6,963 nt of DNA from Dehalococcoidia bacterium (GCA_030744635.1 JASLQE010000375.1:1-6963); one strand, 5' to 3'. Shown: positions 1-6,080, numbered from the stretch's first letter. Translations and numbers: made by a program. The notes: generated from the letters alone by a model not told the origin.

Positions 1-142
1 GGCGCGGGGGCCGCGGTCTTCTCCGCCCGCCGCGGGGGTGCGTTGGGGTGGGGGGGGTGTCTGCCGACTGCGTTTGGGGTCCGGGGGGGGGGGGGGGGCG
101 CCGCCCCCAACGGCTGCTGAACAACCTTCGGTTGCATTTCCA
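1..142. other. G-rich low-complexity non-coding edge
   Basis: No credible coding region lies here. The + strand carries G runs at 34-38, 45-48 and 50-57, which together could form a G-quadruplex, and an uninterrupted run of 16 G at 83-98. The run leads into a 6-bp hairpin (GGGGGC at 94-99 with GCCCCC at 103-108). A small CAACC-TTC-GGTTG hairpin follows at 122-134. Long homopolymers near a sequence end are often mis-assembled, so the exact run length should not be trusted. Confidence 0.6.
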
Positions 143-454
143 CTAAGATATAGCACCGCTCCCGCCCTTGCAAGGGCGGGAGCGGTAATCAGGCGCGGTG
201 GCGGCAACTGACCCCACTTGCCGCCACCTGGCTCCCGGCGCCGGTACAAGTTGGGGCTCCGCTACCTCTCCCTCCTCATCCTCCTCGGCTCCCGGGGGAA
301 GCTCACCAAACAGGGCCAGGAAGAGGAGGTTGGCCGCCAGTTTGCTGCGGCCGGCCCACCTCATCTTCCCCAGGATGGCGAAGCCCATTACAAAGAAGGC
401 CAGGCCATAGACGAAGAAGAGGGCTACCATTGTCAGCAGGCTGTCTCCGTTCAT
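143..454 (-). CDS. Small membrane protein, possibly a truncated sensor-kinase N-terminus
   Basis: The frame encodes about 103 residues from ATG at 454. A GTG at 463 is an alternative; GGGGA lies just upstream of the ATG. Residues 6-28 form one strongly hydrophobic segment (LFFVYGLAFFVMGFAIL), followed by a basic stretch (KMRWAGRSK) and a second hydrophobic patch (LAANLLFLALFGEL). This start resembles the first membrane segment of a class of bacterial sensor histidine kinases with an FVYGLAFFxMG-type opening; that is recalled from family knowledge. No kinase domain follows. After residue ~51 the frame becomes acidic and Pro-rich, and residues ~76-100 are encoded by two perfect hairpins, so the C-terminal half may not be genuine protein. 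It lies 27-35 bases downstream of the cytochrome gene on the same strand and is probably co-transcribed. It may be an intact single-span protein or a decaying fragment. Confidence 0.45.
   Translation of the reverse strand: MNGDSLLTMVALFFVYGLAFFVMGFAILGKMRWAGRSKLAANLLFLALFGELPPGAEEDEEGEVAEPQLVPAPGARWRQVGSVAATAPDYRSRPCKGGSGAIS
155..186. repeat. Perfect 32-base palindrome (hairpin)
   Basis: The arms ACCGCTCCCGCCCTT (155-169) and AAGGGCGGGAGCGGT (172-186) are exact reverse complements around a GC centre. RNA from either strand would fold into a very stable hairpin. Neither side has a T-run, so it is not a classical intrinsic terminator, although it sits where the leftward cytochrome transcript should end. 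It may work as a bidirectional stop or 3' stabiliser, or it may be a dispersed palindromic repeat. Confidence 0.75.
197..228. repeat. Second tandem hairpin, 11-bp stem
   Basis: GGTGGCGGCAA (197-207) pairs perfectly with TTGCCGCCACC (218-228) across a 10-base loop. It lies 10 bases from the 155-186 palindrome. Two strong hairpins side by side look like 3'-end structure for the leftward cytochrome unit. They overlap the 3' end of the small membrane protein frame, which is a reason to doubt that frame's C-terminus. Confidence 0.7.
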
Positions 455-481
455 CGTCCCCACATCATGGTTGACTCTCTA

Positions 482-1204
482 TCAGCTATTACTCAAGATG
501 GCAAAGGGCACAGGTCTGTTCACCCCGCCCCGGTGGTCACCAGGGATCTCGGATATGGCTATGTTTCCGGAGGCATGGCAGGTCAGGCAAGCCTCCCTTT
601 CCGCGATGGGATGGGGTATGGGCGCCGGCCGGGCAGCCGGGGCGGGAGCGGTGGGCGTTGCCGGTGTGGGGGCAGTAGGCCCTGGGGTGACGGCAGGCGC
701 GGGTGTTGGAACAAGGGCAGCCTCGCCGGACAAGGTCAGGGCGGGCGGGGGTGGGATAGTCCCAGTGGGGGCCTCCTTGATTGTATGACATAGGTGGCAG
801 TCCGCATCTGTGCGGCCTGTATGGTCCGCGGGCATCTGAGTAATTTGCGGGCTGCCCGTTACATGGCACATCACGCACTCTTCCCTGCCCTCCAACGGGT
901 GAGGTACCACGGCAGCGCCGGGGCTGGATGCAAGGGTGGCGACACCCGCAATGGTGGCACCAAAAGGCCGGTGGCAAAGGCCACAGGTATTATTGGCCCG
1001 GCCCCGGTGATGCTCCGGCACCTCAGGTGAACTGGCCAACCCGGTTAGGTGGCAAATCAAGCACTCCTCCCGACCCTCTACGGAATGCAGTATGGGTGGT
1101 GCATCCCCCGCAGGCTGAATCCGGCCCGGGTTGCTCCCACCACATGCGGAAACCACGGCAAGCATACCCGCTGCCATCGGTAGCAAGTACACCAATAGGT
1201 ACAC
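482..1204 (-). CDS. Multiheme c-type cytochrome lipoprotein, frameshifted at its C-terminus
   Basis: The 240-residue frame starts with GTG at 1204. A short hydrophobic signal ends in a lipobox (V18-S19-A20-C21), so the protein is probably an exported, lipid-anchored electron carrier. In-frame haem motifs CXXCH lie at residues 48-52, 74-78, 110-114, 136-140 and 206-210. Three repeats share the plan H-x3-G/E-R-E-x-CxxCH, 21 residues, CxxCH, with a DHxG/HHRG histidine between the pair that could be a distal haem ligand. A Pro/Ala/Thr-rich linker (about 147-195) precedes the third repeat. In that repeat the second CXXCH (CALCHLE, then TAA at 491-489) lies one base out of frame. Adding one base in the G runs at 523-531 restores exactly 21 residues of spacing and a six-haem protein of about 238 residues. 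This is either a sequencing error or a recent frameshift. The electron-transfer partner is unknown. Confidence 0.88.
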   Translation of the reverse strand: MYLLVYLLPMAAGMLAVVSACGGSNPGRIQPAGDAPPILHSVEGREECLICHLTGLASSPEVPEHHRGRANNTCGLCHRPFGATIAGVATLASSPGAAVVPHPLEGREECVMCHVTGSPQITQMPADHTGRTDADCHLCHTIKEAPTGTIPPPPALTLSGEAALVPTPAPAVTPGPTAPTPATPTAPAPAARPAPIPHPIAEREACLTCHASGNIAISEIPGDHRGGVNRPVPFAILSNS

Positions 1205-1243
1205 CCGAGGTGTAGCACAATATTTGTGTTTTAATTCACTTAT

Positions 1244-1272
1244 ATTATAAATGCAACCGACGCTTATTGCAA
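1244..1272 (-). promoter_or_regulatory. Sigma70-like promoter for the cytochrome unit
   Basis: On the minus strand, TTGCAA (1272-1267, 4 of 6 to consensus) is followed after exactly 17 bases by a perfect TATAAT (1249-1244). Transcription would begin near 1237, giving a leader of about 33 bases to the GTG at 1204. It lies in an AT-rich island unlike the flanking DNA. The predicted start site also excludes the upstream in-frame codons as protein. Confidence 0.7.
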
Positions 1273-1284
1273 TACATATTTAGA

Positions 1285-1311
1285 TACAACCCTCCTTCAC
1301 CGAAAGTTGTA
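1285..1311. promoter_or_regulatory. Inverted repeat upstream of the cytochrome promoter
   Basis: TACAAC (1285-1290) and GTTGTA (1306-1311) are reverse complements separated by 15 bases, just upstream of the -35 element of the cytochrome promoter. This is a plausible regulator site, but a 6+6 repeat is short enough to arise by chance. The rest of the 1205-1470 gap holds no gene that I can support. Confidence 0.25.
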
Positions 1312-1482
1312 ACACCTGTGGGCATACATCTGAACCCTCCCCCCTTAATAAATGCTATGAGTCCACAACCACCACACCCAGATATGAGCCTTGACGGCCC
1401 CACAGATTAGGGTTTACCCTCTACCCGGAAGCAGTGCGCCATTCAACATAAATAGCCCTTACCGGTGAAAGGGGGGAGTCCG

Positions 1483-2256
1483 TTGAGGCTCAGAGACAGG
1501 GTTGCCATCGTGACCGGCAGCAGCCGCGGCATAGGCAAGGCCATAGCTCTGGCCATGGCCCGAGAGGGGGCGGATGTGGTGGTCGCCGCCCGGACGGAGT
1601 CCGCAGGCCAGTCCCGTATGCCCGGCACCATCCACGAGACCGCCGAGATGATACGGGCCCTGGGGCGGTGGGCCGTCCCCATCAAGGTAGATATTTCCAG
1701 CGAAGACGATACGCAGGAGATGGTGCGCCGGGCACTGGCCGATCTGGGCCGGGTAGATATCCTGGTCAACAACGCCGGGGTGTTTCCCGTGGGCCCCTTC
1801 GCCGATCTCCCCATACGGCACTGGGACCTTGCCATACGGGTCAACCTCCGGGGGACCTTCCTTTGCACCAAGGCGGTACTGCCCCACATGATGGAGAGAA
1901 AGAGCGGTAGCATTATAAATATCTCCTCATGGATGGGAAAGGGGCCCAGCCCGGGCTATCTCACCTACGGGGTTACCAAAGCCGGCATAGAGAGCCTGAC
2001 CATGAGCCTGGCGGAGGAGCTCCGGGAGTACAACATCAGCGTCAACAGCCTCTCTCCGTCTACCGCCGTGGACACCGAGGGCCTGAGATACTCCGGCTAC
2101 GCAGACTCGGATATGGCCAAGGAGCAGCTACAGCAGCCGGAGCCGCCGGAGGCGATGGCGGAGGTGGCGGTGTTCCTGGCTACCCAGAATGCAGGCAGCC
2201 TTACGGGTAAGTCACTGGTCAGCCTGGAGTGGAAGAGCCTGCAAGCACAGGGATAA
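1483..2256 (+). CDS. SDR-family NAD(P)-dependent oxidoreductase
   Basis: This is a 257-residue classical short-chain dehydrogenase, probably a cytosolic enzyme interconverting a hydroxyl and a carbonyl group. The Rossmann motif TGSSRGIG lies at about 11-18, NNAG at 96-99, and the catalytic Ser149, Tyr162 and Lys166 sit in NISSW and YGVTK, with the supporting Asn121 in VNLRG. I chose TTG at 1483 because GGGGGGAG (1471-1478) lies 4 bases upstream and MRLRDRVAIVTG is a normal family start; GTG at 1465 would add six residues and has no comparable site. A loop after the second strand (SAGQSRMPGTIHETAE) resembles the HSDL2 / citronellol-dehydrogenase-like branch, and the Arg after VVVAA may favour NADP. 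The substrate is unknown. No convincing promoter was found; a lone TTGACG at 1391 has no good -10. The gene converges on the cupin gene with a 42-base gap and no strong terminator. Confidence 0.93.
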   Translation: MRLRDRVAIVTGSSRGIGKAIALAMAREGADVVVAARTESAGQSRMPGTIHETAEMIRALGRWAVPIKVDISSEDDTQEMVRRALADLGRVDILVNNAGVFPVGPFADLPIRHWDLAIRVNLRGTFLCTKAVLPHMMERKSGSIINISSWMGKGPSPGYLTYGVTKAGIESLTMSLAEELREYNISVNSLSPSTAVDTEGLRYSGYADSDMAKEQLQQPEPPEAMAEVAVFLATQNAGSLTGKSLVSLEWKSLQAQG

Positions 2257-2298
2257 GCATAGCGGAAAGCCCGGGGGAGTATCCCTGCCCACCCCTCT

Positions 2299-2685
2299 TC
2301 AAGTCCGGAAAGCGATGGTGGCATCCGCCAGTGGCGGGGAGTAGATGACGAGGACCTTGATAGGCCCCCCTATAGGGACTGCCTTGTGACGCGCCCCCGG
2401 TGGAAAGAAGGCCATATCGCCCGGCCCCATCTCAAAACTCTCCCCCTCCACCTCCACCTGGCACTTTCCCTCCAGGAGGTACATCGCCTGCTCGGCAACA
2501 TCGTGATAATGCGCCTCAGCCATACCCCCCAACCCCACCTCTCCTGATACAACCTCTATGTTTCGTGCCCCCACCGTCTCTTTGCTGATTAACCTGCGGT
2601 TCACCGTCCCGGCGTGGGCCTCCGGAGAATAGGTGGGTAGCTCACCGGGTCGCACCATATAATCTGTCTTTTTCATGCGCCTCAT
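2299..2685 (-). CDS. Small single-domain cupin protein
   Basis: The protein has 128 residues and one cupin barrel. Motif 1 supplies His59, His61 and Glu65 (HYHDVAE), followed by LLEG. Motif 2 is GDMAFFPPGARH with His100. This is the usual three-His, one-Glu metal set, so it should bind a metal ion; small cupins of this size include isomerases, dioxygenase-like enzymes and sensors. Its start overlaps the stop of the upstream dehydrogenase-like gene as ATGA, so translation is probably coupled. A second ATG at 2676 (MKKTDYM) is better spaced from GGAAGG/GAGG and may be the true start. It is the last gene of a three-gene leftward operon. The substrate cannot be told from the sequence. Confidence 0.9.
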   Translation of the reverse strand: MRRMKKTDYMVRPGELPTYSPEAHAGTVNRRLISKETVGARNIEVVSGEVGLGGMAEAHYHDVAEQAMYLLEGKCQVEVEGESFEMGPGDMAFFPPGARHKAVPIGGPIKVLVIYSPPLADATIAFRT

Positions 2686-3806
2686 CCTTCCAGCAGTGCT
2701 GAGAGCACAATCTCGCCCATACCGTCGGTGCCCACCTGCTGTCTGCCCTGCTCCATAATGTCGTATGTCCGATAACCCCGCTCCAGGGCTTTCTCTATGG
2801 CCGACTCCACAGCCTCCGCCTCTGCATAAAGGCTCAGGGAATACCGCAGCATCAAGGCTACGCTAAGTATAGTTGCTATAGGGTTCACCTTGTTCTGCCC
2901 CGTGTATTTGGGGGCGGAGCCGTGGACCGGCTCATAAAGGCCAAACACGCCCGCAAGGACCCCCTCACCCCCCTGCCCGGACCTCCGCCTTGGGTTCATC
3001 TCTGCCGAGGCGGTCATCCCCATGGACCCCATGATGGCGGCGCCCTGGTCGTTGAGCATTCCGGCGGTCAGCAGGTTGTCCAGGGCCAGGACATCAAAAC
3101 CGGCCGGGTTGCGGACAAGCTGCATGGCACAGACATCGGGGTACATGTAGTCCACCGTCACCTCGGGGTACTCATCCACAATTCCCGCGCACACCTGTCT
3201 CCAGAGCTGCGAGGTCTCCAGGACATTGTCCTGGATAGCCAGGCCCAGGTGCCCCTTCCGGCCCCGCGCCACCTCAAACACCACCCGGAGGAACTCCTCC
3301 ACCTGCGGCTCCGCATACTTTATGGTGTTTACGGCCCGCCGGCCCCGCGCCGTCTGCCACAGCCCCCGCGGCTTGCCGTGAATGACACCCCCCATCATCT
3401 CCCGGGCCATGACGAAATCAACACCCCGTATGACCTCGGGTTTGAAAGGGGTGCAGTCCTCGAGGTGAGGAAACACCTTTATCGGACGCAGGTTAACGAA
3501 AATTCCCAGCTCCCGCCTGAGAGAGGTCAGCCCGGCCTCCGCCTTCTGGGGAGGCGGCAGGTGGTCCCACCGAGGGTCTCCCACCGCACCCACCAGTACG
3601 GCATCCGCACTGCGGCAAAGGTCTATTGTCTCCGGGGGCAGCGTTCTGCCACGCTGCTCTATGGCGGCCCCGCCCAAGAGGCCCTGCTTGAGATGGAAAC
3701 GGTGGTTGAACCTGGCCCCTACGCCCTCTATGACCCTTACTCCCTGGGAGACCACCTCCGGCCCTATCCCATCCCCAGGCAGCACGGCGATGGTGAACTC
3801 TCCCAT
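2682..3806 (-). CDS. Isopropylmalate/isocitrate dehydrogenase-family protein with altered catalytic residues
   Basis: This 374-residue protein has the family's full length and fold markers: LPGDGIGPEV at 9-18, LVGAVGDPRWD at 71-81, LRRELGIFVNLRP at 96-108, MARE at 133-136, AMQLV at 227-231, YEPVHGSAP at 291-299 and NPIATILS at 308-315. GGGGA just upstream of the ATG is a good ribosome site. Normal members oxidise and decarboxylate a 2-hydroxy acid with NAD. By eye, the substrate arginines are kept (Arg97, Arg107, Arg135). However, the catalytic Tyr (GGxYFG) is Ile142 in GGVIHG, the catalytic Lys (DKANVLE) is Gln192 in IQDNVLE, and the first Asp of the FGDILSD metal site is Gly249 in TAGMLND. 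Asp224 and Asp253 remain. A basic/Gly insertion (about 271-285) precedes the NAD loop. It is probably not a housekeeping LeuB; it may catalyse a different reaction or only bind ligand. Confidence 0.9.
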   Translation of the reverse strand: MGEFTIAVLPGDGIGPEVVSQGVRVIEGVGARFNHRFHLKQGLLGGAAIEQRGRTLPPETIDLCRSADAVLVGAVGDPRWDHLPPPQKAEAGLTSLRRELGIFVNLRPIKVFPHLEDCTPFKPEVIRGVDFVMAREMMGGVIHGKPRGLWQTARGRRAVNTIKYAEPQVEEFLRVVFEVARGRKGHLGLAIQDNVLETSQLWRQVCAGIVDEYPEVTVDYMYPDVCAMQLVRNPAGFDVLALDNLLTAGMLNDQGAAIMGSMGMTASAEMNPRRRSGQGGEGVLAGVFGLYEPVHGSAPKYTGQNKVNPIATILSVALMLRYSLSLYAEAEAVESAIEKALERGYRTYDIMEQGRQQVGTDGMGEIVLSALLEG

Positions 3807-3826
3807 TCTTCCCCTTTCTCCCCCTG

Positions 3827-3841
3827 CCCACCACCGGTGGG
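3827..3841. other. Small intercistronic hairpin
   Basis: CCCACC (3827-3832) and GGTGGG (3836-3841) pair across a 3-base loop directly after the stop codon of the DUF6282-like gene and before the next gene's ribosome site. The 35-base gap is otherwise only a purine-rich ribosome-binding stretch on the minus strand. It could tune relative expression, but it is too short to be sure. Confidence 0.3.
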
Positions 3842-4690
3842 TCAGCGGCTCAGGTCTATACCCAGGAGCCGGGCCGGGTTCGTTTTCAGTGCTGACTCCA
3901 GCTCGTCATCGCTCAGGCCGCAATCCCTCAGGGCGGCAATCATCATCCTCATCCCCTCCACGGGGGTCGGATTGTAGTCCTGACCGAAGTCCGTGTCCAG
4001 GACGCAGCGTCCAGCACCCACCGCCTTTACCGCTTCCGCTATTTTCATGGGGGGAAGCCTCTGTTCAGGGTGCGTACAGGCCACATAGCAGTGCTCGATG
4101 AACGCCCCCATGTCGGCCAGTTCCCCCTGCTGGTCCAGGGAGAGGAGGCTTCCGGCCACAGTGGTCAGGGGGTGGGTGACCACCGTTTTGATGCCCATCT
4201 CCACGGCCCTCCCCACAAGGGCAAAGACCTCCTGGGGTGCGATGTGTCCGGTGCAAAGGAGCAGGTCATGCTCTCTGGCGATTTCAAGGATGCGCCCCAC
4301 CTCCGGCAGCAGGCCGCCGTCCTCCCCGGTCAGTCTCAGGCCGACCTCCCCCCTCATGGCGGCATCAACCACCGAATCGGTGGTGGGCATCCACAGGACG
4401 CGTGTGCCCAGCGCCGCCGCCGCCCCCACGGCCCGCGGGTTGAGACCCCCCAGCGACCGGTTCAAAACGAGGCTGCCGAACAGCTCCGATCCCAGGCCGA
4501 GCTCGTTTACCGTGAAGCACACCGGGGTGCTGCAGTAGTAGTGGGCCTTCAGCACCACCCCTCTCATGCCGGCCTCCGCCGTCTGCCTGGCCAGGCCTAA
4601 CGCAGAGCTCTTCCGCTCCCGGAAGGGGTCGGGGGCGAAGTGCACATGCATATCAATGGCCCCATGTAGCAGGTTATCGTTTTGAAACAT
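3842..4690 (-). CDS. DUF6282-like amidohydrolase-fold protein
   Basis: This 282-residue protein looks like a metal-dependent hydrolase barrel. It has Asp13-Met-His15-Val-His17 near the N-terminus (the HxH of amidohydrolases), Lys48 and His50 in VVLKAHYY, His149 in TGHI, His173 in THP, Asp232 and Asp234 in LDTDFGQ, and a TNPARLLG C-terminus typical of amidohydrolase barrels. The pattern matches my recollection of the DUF6282 family, whose function is unknown; that name needs a profile search. The frame is open to a TTG at 4735, but that codon overlaps the -35 element of the promoter found here, so ATG at 4690 is preferred. It is the first gene of the leftward operon, followed by the dehydrogenase-like and cupin genes. 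A lactonase, amidase or decarboxylase-like role is possible; the substrate is unknown. Confidence 0.85.
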   Translation of the reverse strand: MFQNDNLLHGAIDMHVHFAPDPFRERKSSALGLARQTAEAGMRGVVLKAHYYCSTPVCFTVNELGLGSELFGSLVLNRSLGGLNPRAVGAAAALGTRVLWMPTTDSVVDAAMRGEVGLRLTGEDGGLLPEVGRILEIAREHDLLLCTGHIAPQEVFALVGRAVEMGIKTVVTHPLTTVAGSLLSLDQQGELADMGAFIEHCYVACTHPEQRLPPMKIAEAVKAVGAGRCVLDTDFGQDYNPTPVEGMRMMIAALRDCGLSDDELESALKTNPARLLGIDLSR

Positions 4691-4706
4691 TTGAATATTG
4701 CCCTGT

Positions 4707-4735
4707 ATTCTACACCCCGGCCCCACGGGTTTCAA
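4707..4735 (-). promoter_or_regulatory. Leftward promoter for the DUF6282-like operon
   Basis: TTGAAA (4735-4730) and TAGAAT (4712-4707) on the minus strand are 17 bases apart; each matches consensus at 5 of 6. Transcription would start near 4700, about 10 bases before ATG 4690, leaving an almost leaderless mRNA that may include a GGGC. The position argues against the longer TTG start. Confidence 0.6.
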
Positions 4736-4778
4736 CGCCTGCGGGAGGTCGTATAGCAGCCATCTTTCCCATCCGTTC

Positions 4779-4801
4779 AGGACTAATACCGATAGTGTCC
4801 T
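4779..4801. promoter_or_regulatory. Imperfect inverted repeat between divergent promoters
   Basis: AGGAC (4779-4783) pairs with GTCCT (4797-4801), and ACTA (4782-4785) with TAGT (4793-4796) in an offset register. The centre at about 4790 lies almost midway between the two -35 elements (4735 and 4839). It is a candidate shared operator for both transcripts; no regulator gene is in the window. Confidence 0.3.
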
Positions 4802-4838
4802 CCACTTCCCCTGTCCTGGAGCCTGAAGGAGGCGAGCT

Positions 4839-4868
4839 TTGACAGCCCCTTGCCGGTGGGGGTATCAT
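4839..4868 (+). promoter_or_regulatory. Rightward promoter for the dehydratase/reductase genes
   Basis: A perfect TTGACA (4839-4844) is followed after 18 bases by TATCAT (4863-4868, 5 of 6). Transcription would start near 4875, at or next to the ATG at 4876, which opens a 25-codon frame, and 75 bases before the first large gene. Confidence 0.65.
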
Positions 4869-4875
4869 CGTGGCC

Positions 4876-4953
4876 ATGGGAGAGGGGGGTATGGATACGG
4901 TACCGCACGCTGAGATGTCACATCCACCCGTCCGGTCAGTGGGCACCGCATGA
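4876..4953 (+). CDS. Possible 25-residue leader peptide
   Basis: A short frame begins with ATG at 4876, right at the predicted transcription start, so it could be translated without a leader. A second in-frame ATG at 4891 follows a GAGGGGGG run but with almost no spacing. It ends with TGA at 4951-4953, overlapping the next ATG as ATGA, the usual layout for translational coupling; this may explain why the large gene at 4950 lacks a good ribosome site of its own. The peptide has no recognisable motif and could be a chance frame. Confidence 0.3.
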   Translation: MGEGGMDTVPHAEMSHPPVRSVGTA

Positions 4954-6080
4954 ACGCCCTGGAGCGGTGCCATGAGGTAGTGACCGGCCGCCACGCCTAT
5001 GCTCGTCAGTGGAAGGAGCGTACCGAGGGCAAAGTGGTGGGCTACTTCTGCACCTATGTGCCGGAGGAGCTACTCCTGGCCGCCGGCATCCTGCCGGTGC
5101 GGGTCCTGGGCGGCCACCAGCCCAGCGATGTCACGGAGCCATATATCACCAGCCGCTACTGCCCCCACTGCCGGGATGTCCTCGCTCAAGGTCTGGAAGG
5201 CAAATATGACTACCTGGACGGCATAGTCTATGCCCACACCTGCGTCCATATCGGCCAGGCCTTTGCCTGCTGGGAGAGACACATCCCCACGGAATACTCC
5301 TATTTCATTTACATGCCGGCGTCCGTCCAGAGCCCCGCCGCCCTGCCCCGGCTGGCTCAGGAGGTGGCCGACTTCCGCACCTCCCTGGAGGAGTGGACGG
5401 GGAAGCCCCTATCGCCGGAGCATTTGGACCGGGCCATCCAGACCTACAACACCAACCGCCGCCTGCTCTGGGACCTCTACGCCCTGCGCCGGGGTGAGCC
5501 ACCGCTGCTCCGGGGCTCCGAGGCCTTAGAGGTGGTGCTGGCGGGCCAGATGATGGACAAAGAGGAGCATAACCACCTCCTCACAGAGCTACTTACAGCG
5601 CTGCCCCAGCGCCCAGACCCCCCTTCCCCGGGAGTCCGCCTCTTTACTGGAGGCGGCGAGAACGACGATGTGGACTTCCTCCGCCTGGCCGAGTACCTGG
5701 GGGCCAATGTGGTGGCGGACGACCACTGCACCGGCAGCCGCTATTTCTGGAACCAGGTGCCCCAGGATGCGGACCCACTCCGGGCACTGGCCCGCCGCTA
5801 CCTGGAGAGGTCCCCCTGCCCCCAGAAGGACTGGGTGGAGCGGCGACGGCTGCCCATAGTACGGGAGCTGGCCCGGGACTATTCCGTTGAGGCGGCGATT
5901 CTTACTCAGCAGAAGTTCTGCGACCCACATGAATACGATATCCCCGTAATAAAGGACCTCCTGGAGGGGATGGGCATCCCCTGCCTGTTCCTGGAGTTTG
6001 ATGTGACCATACCGGCGGGGCAGTTCCGCACACGCATGGAGGCCTTCCTGGAGATGCTCACCCTGGACATGGTGCGGTGA
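4950..6080 (+). CDS. 2-hydroxyacyl-CoA dehydratase / benzoyl-CoA reductase-family subunit (BcrC/HgdB-like)
   Basis: The 376-residue length fits the BcrC/BzdN-type subunit. The N-terminus has the hallmark GYFCTYVPEELLLAAGILPV with Cys34, then YCPHCRDVL (Cys71, Cys74), AHTCVHIGQAFACW (Cys98, Cys107), DDHCTGSRYF (Cys260) and QQKFCDPHEYDIP (Cys324). In this family three such cysteines hold a [4Fe-4S] cluster; Cys34, Cys74 and Cys324 are my candidates. Family members work as heterodimers that receive one electron from an ATP-driven activator and either dehydrate 2-hydroxyacyl-CoA or reduce an aromatic acyl-CoA in the anaerobic cytosol. ATG 4950 is the first start after an in-frame stop at 4911. 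Ribosome binding is weak, and coupling to a short upstream frame is possible. The partner subunit follows at 6282. The substrate cannot be decided here. Confidence 0.93.
   Translation: MNALERCHEVVTGRHAYARQWKERTEGKVVGYFCTYVPEELLLAAGILPVRVLGGHQPSDVTEPYITSRYCPHCRDVLAQGLEGKYDYLDGIVYAHTCVHIGQAFACWERHIPTEYSYFIYMPASVQSPAALPRLAQEVADFRTSLEEWTGKPLSPEHLDRAIQTYNTNRRLLWDLYALRRGEPPLLRGSEALEVVLAGQMMDKEEHNHLLTELLTALPQRPDPPSPGVRLFTGGGENDDVDFLRLAEYLGANVVADDHCTGSRYFWNQVPQDADPLRALARRYLERSPCPQKDWVERRRLPIVRELARDYSVEAAILTQQKFCDPHEYDIPVIKDLLEGMGIPCLFLEFDVTIPAGQFRTRMEAFLEMLTLDMVR

Noticed and set aside
218..793. 191-codon + strand frame
   Set aside because: It is antisense to the cytochrome and small membrane protein; its Gly/Arg-rich composition and lack of motifs mark it as a shadow.
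128..1260. 12-base inverted repeat (TCGGTTGCATTT at 128-139 and its complement at 1249-1260) flanking the cytochrome unit
   Set aside because: It could suggest a mobile module, but one or two such pairs are expected by chance in a window this size, and the match does not extend.
1357..1410. 17-codon frame starting ATG in the gap before the SDR gene
   Set aside because: No ribosome site, no motif, and a length well within chance.
2257..2298. Terminator between the convergent SDR and cupin genes
   Set aside because: Only a 4-bp GGGA/TCCC stem without a T-run could be found, too weak to call.
2922..3977. 351-codon open frame on the + strand
   Set aside because: It lies antisense to the dehydrogenase-like gene, whose family motifs are unmistakable. 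Its translation is Pro/His/Arg-rich with no domain, as expected for GC-rich antisense frames.
4691..4735. Longer N-terminus for the DUF6282-like gene from TTG 4735
   Set aside because: There is no ribosome site, and the extra codons coincide with a well-formed -35/-10 promoter.
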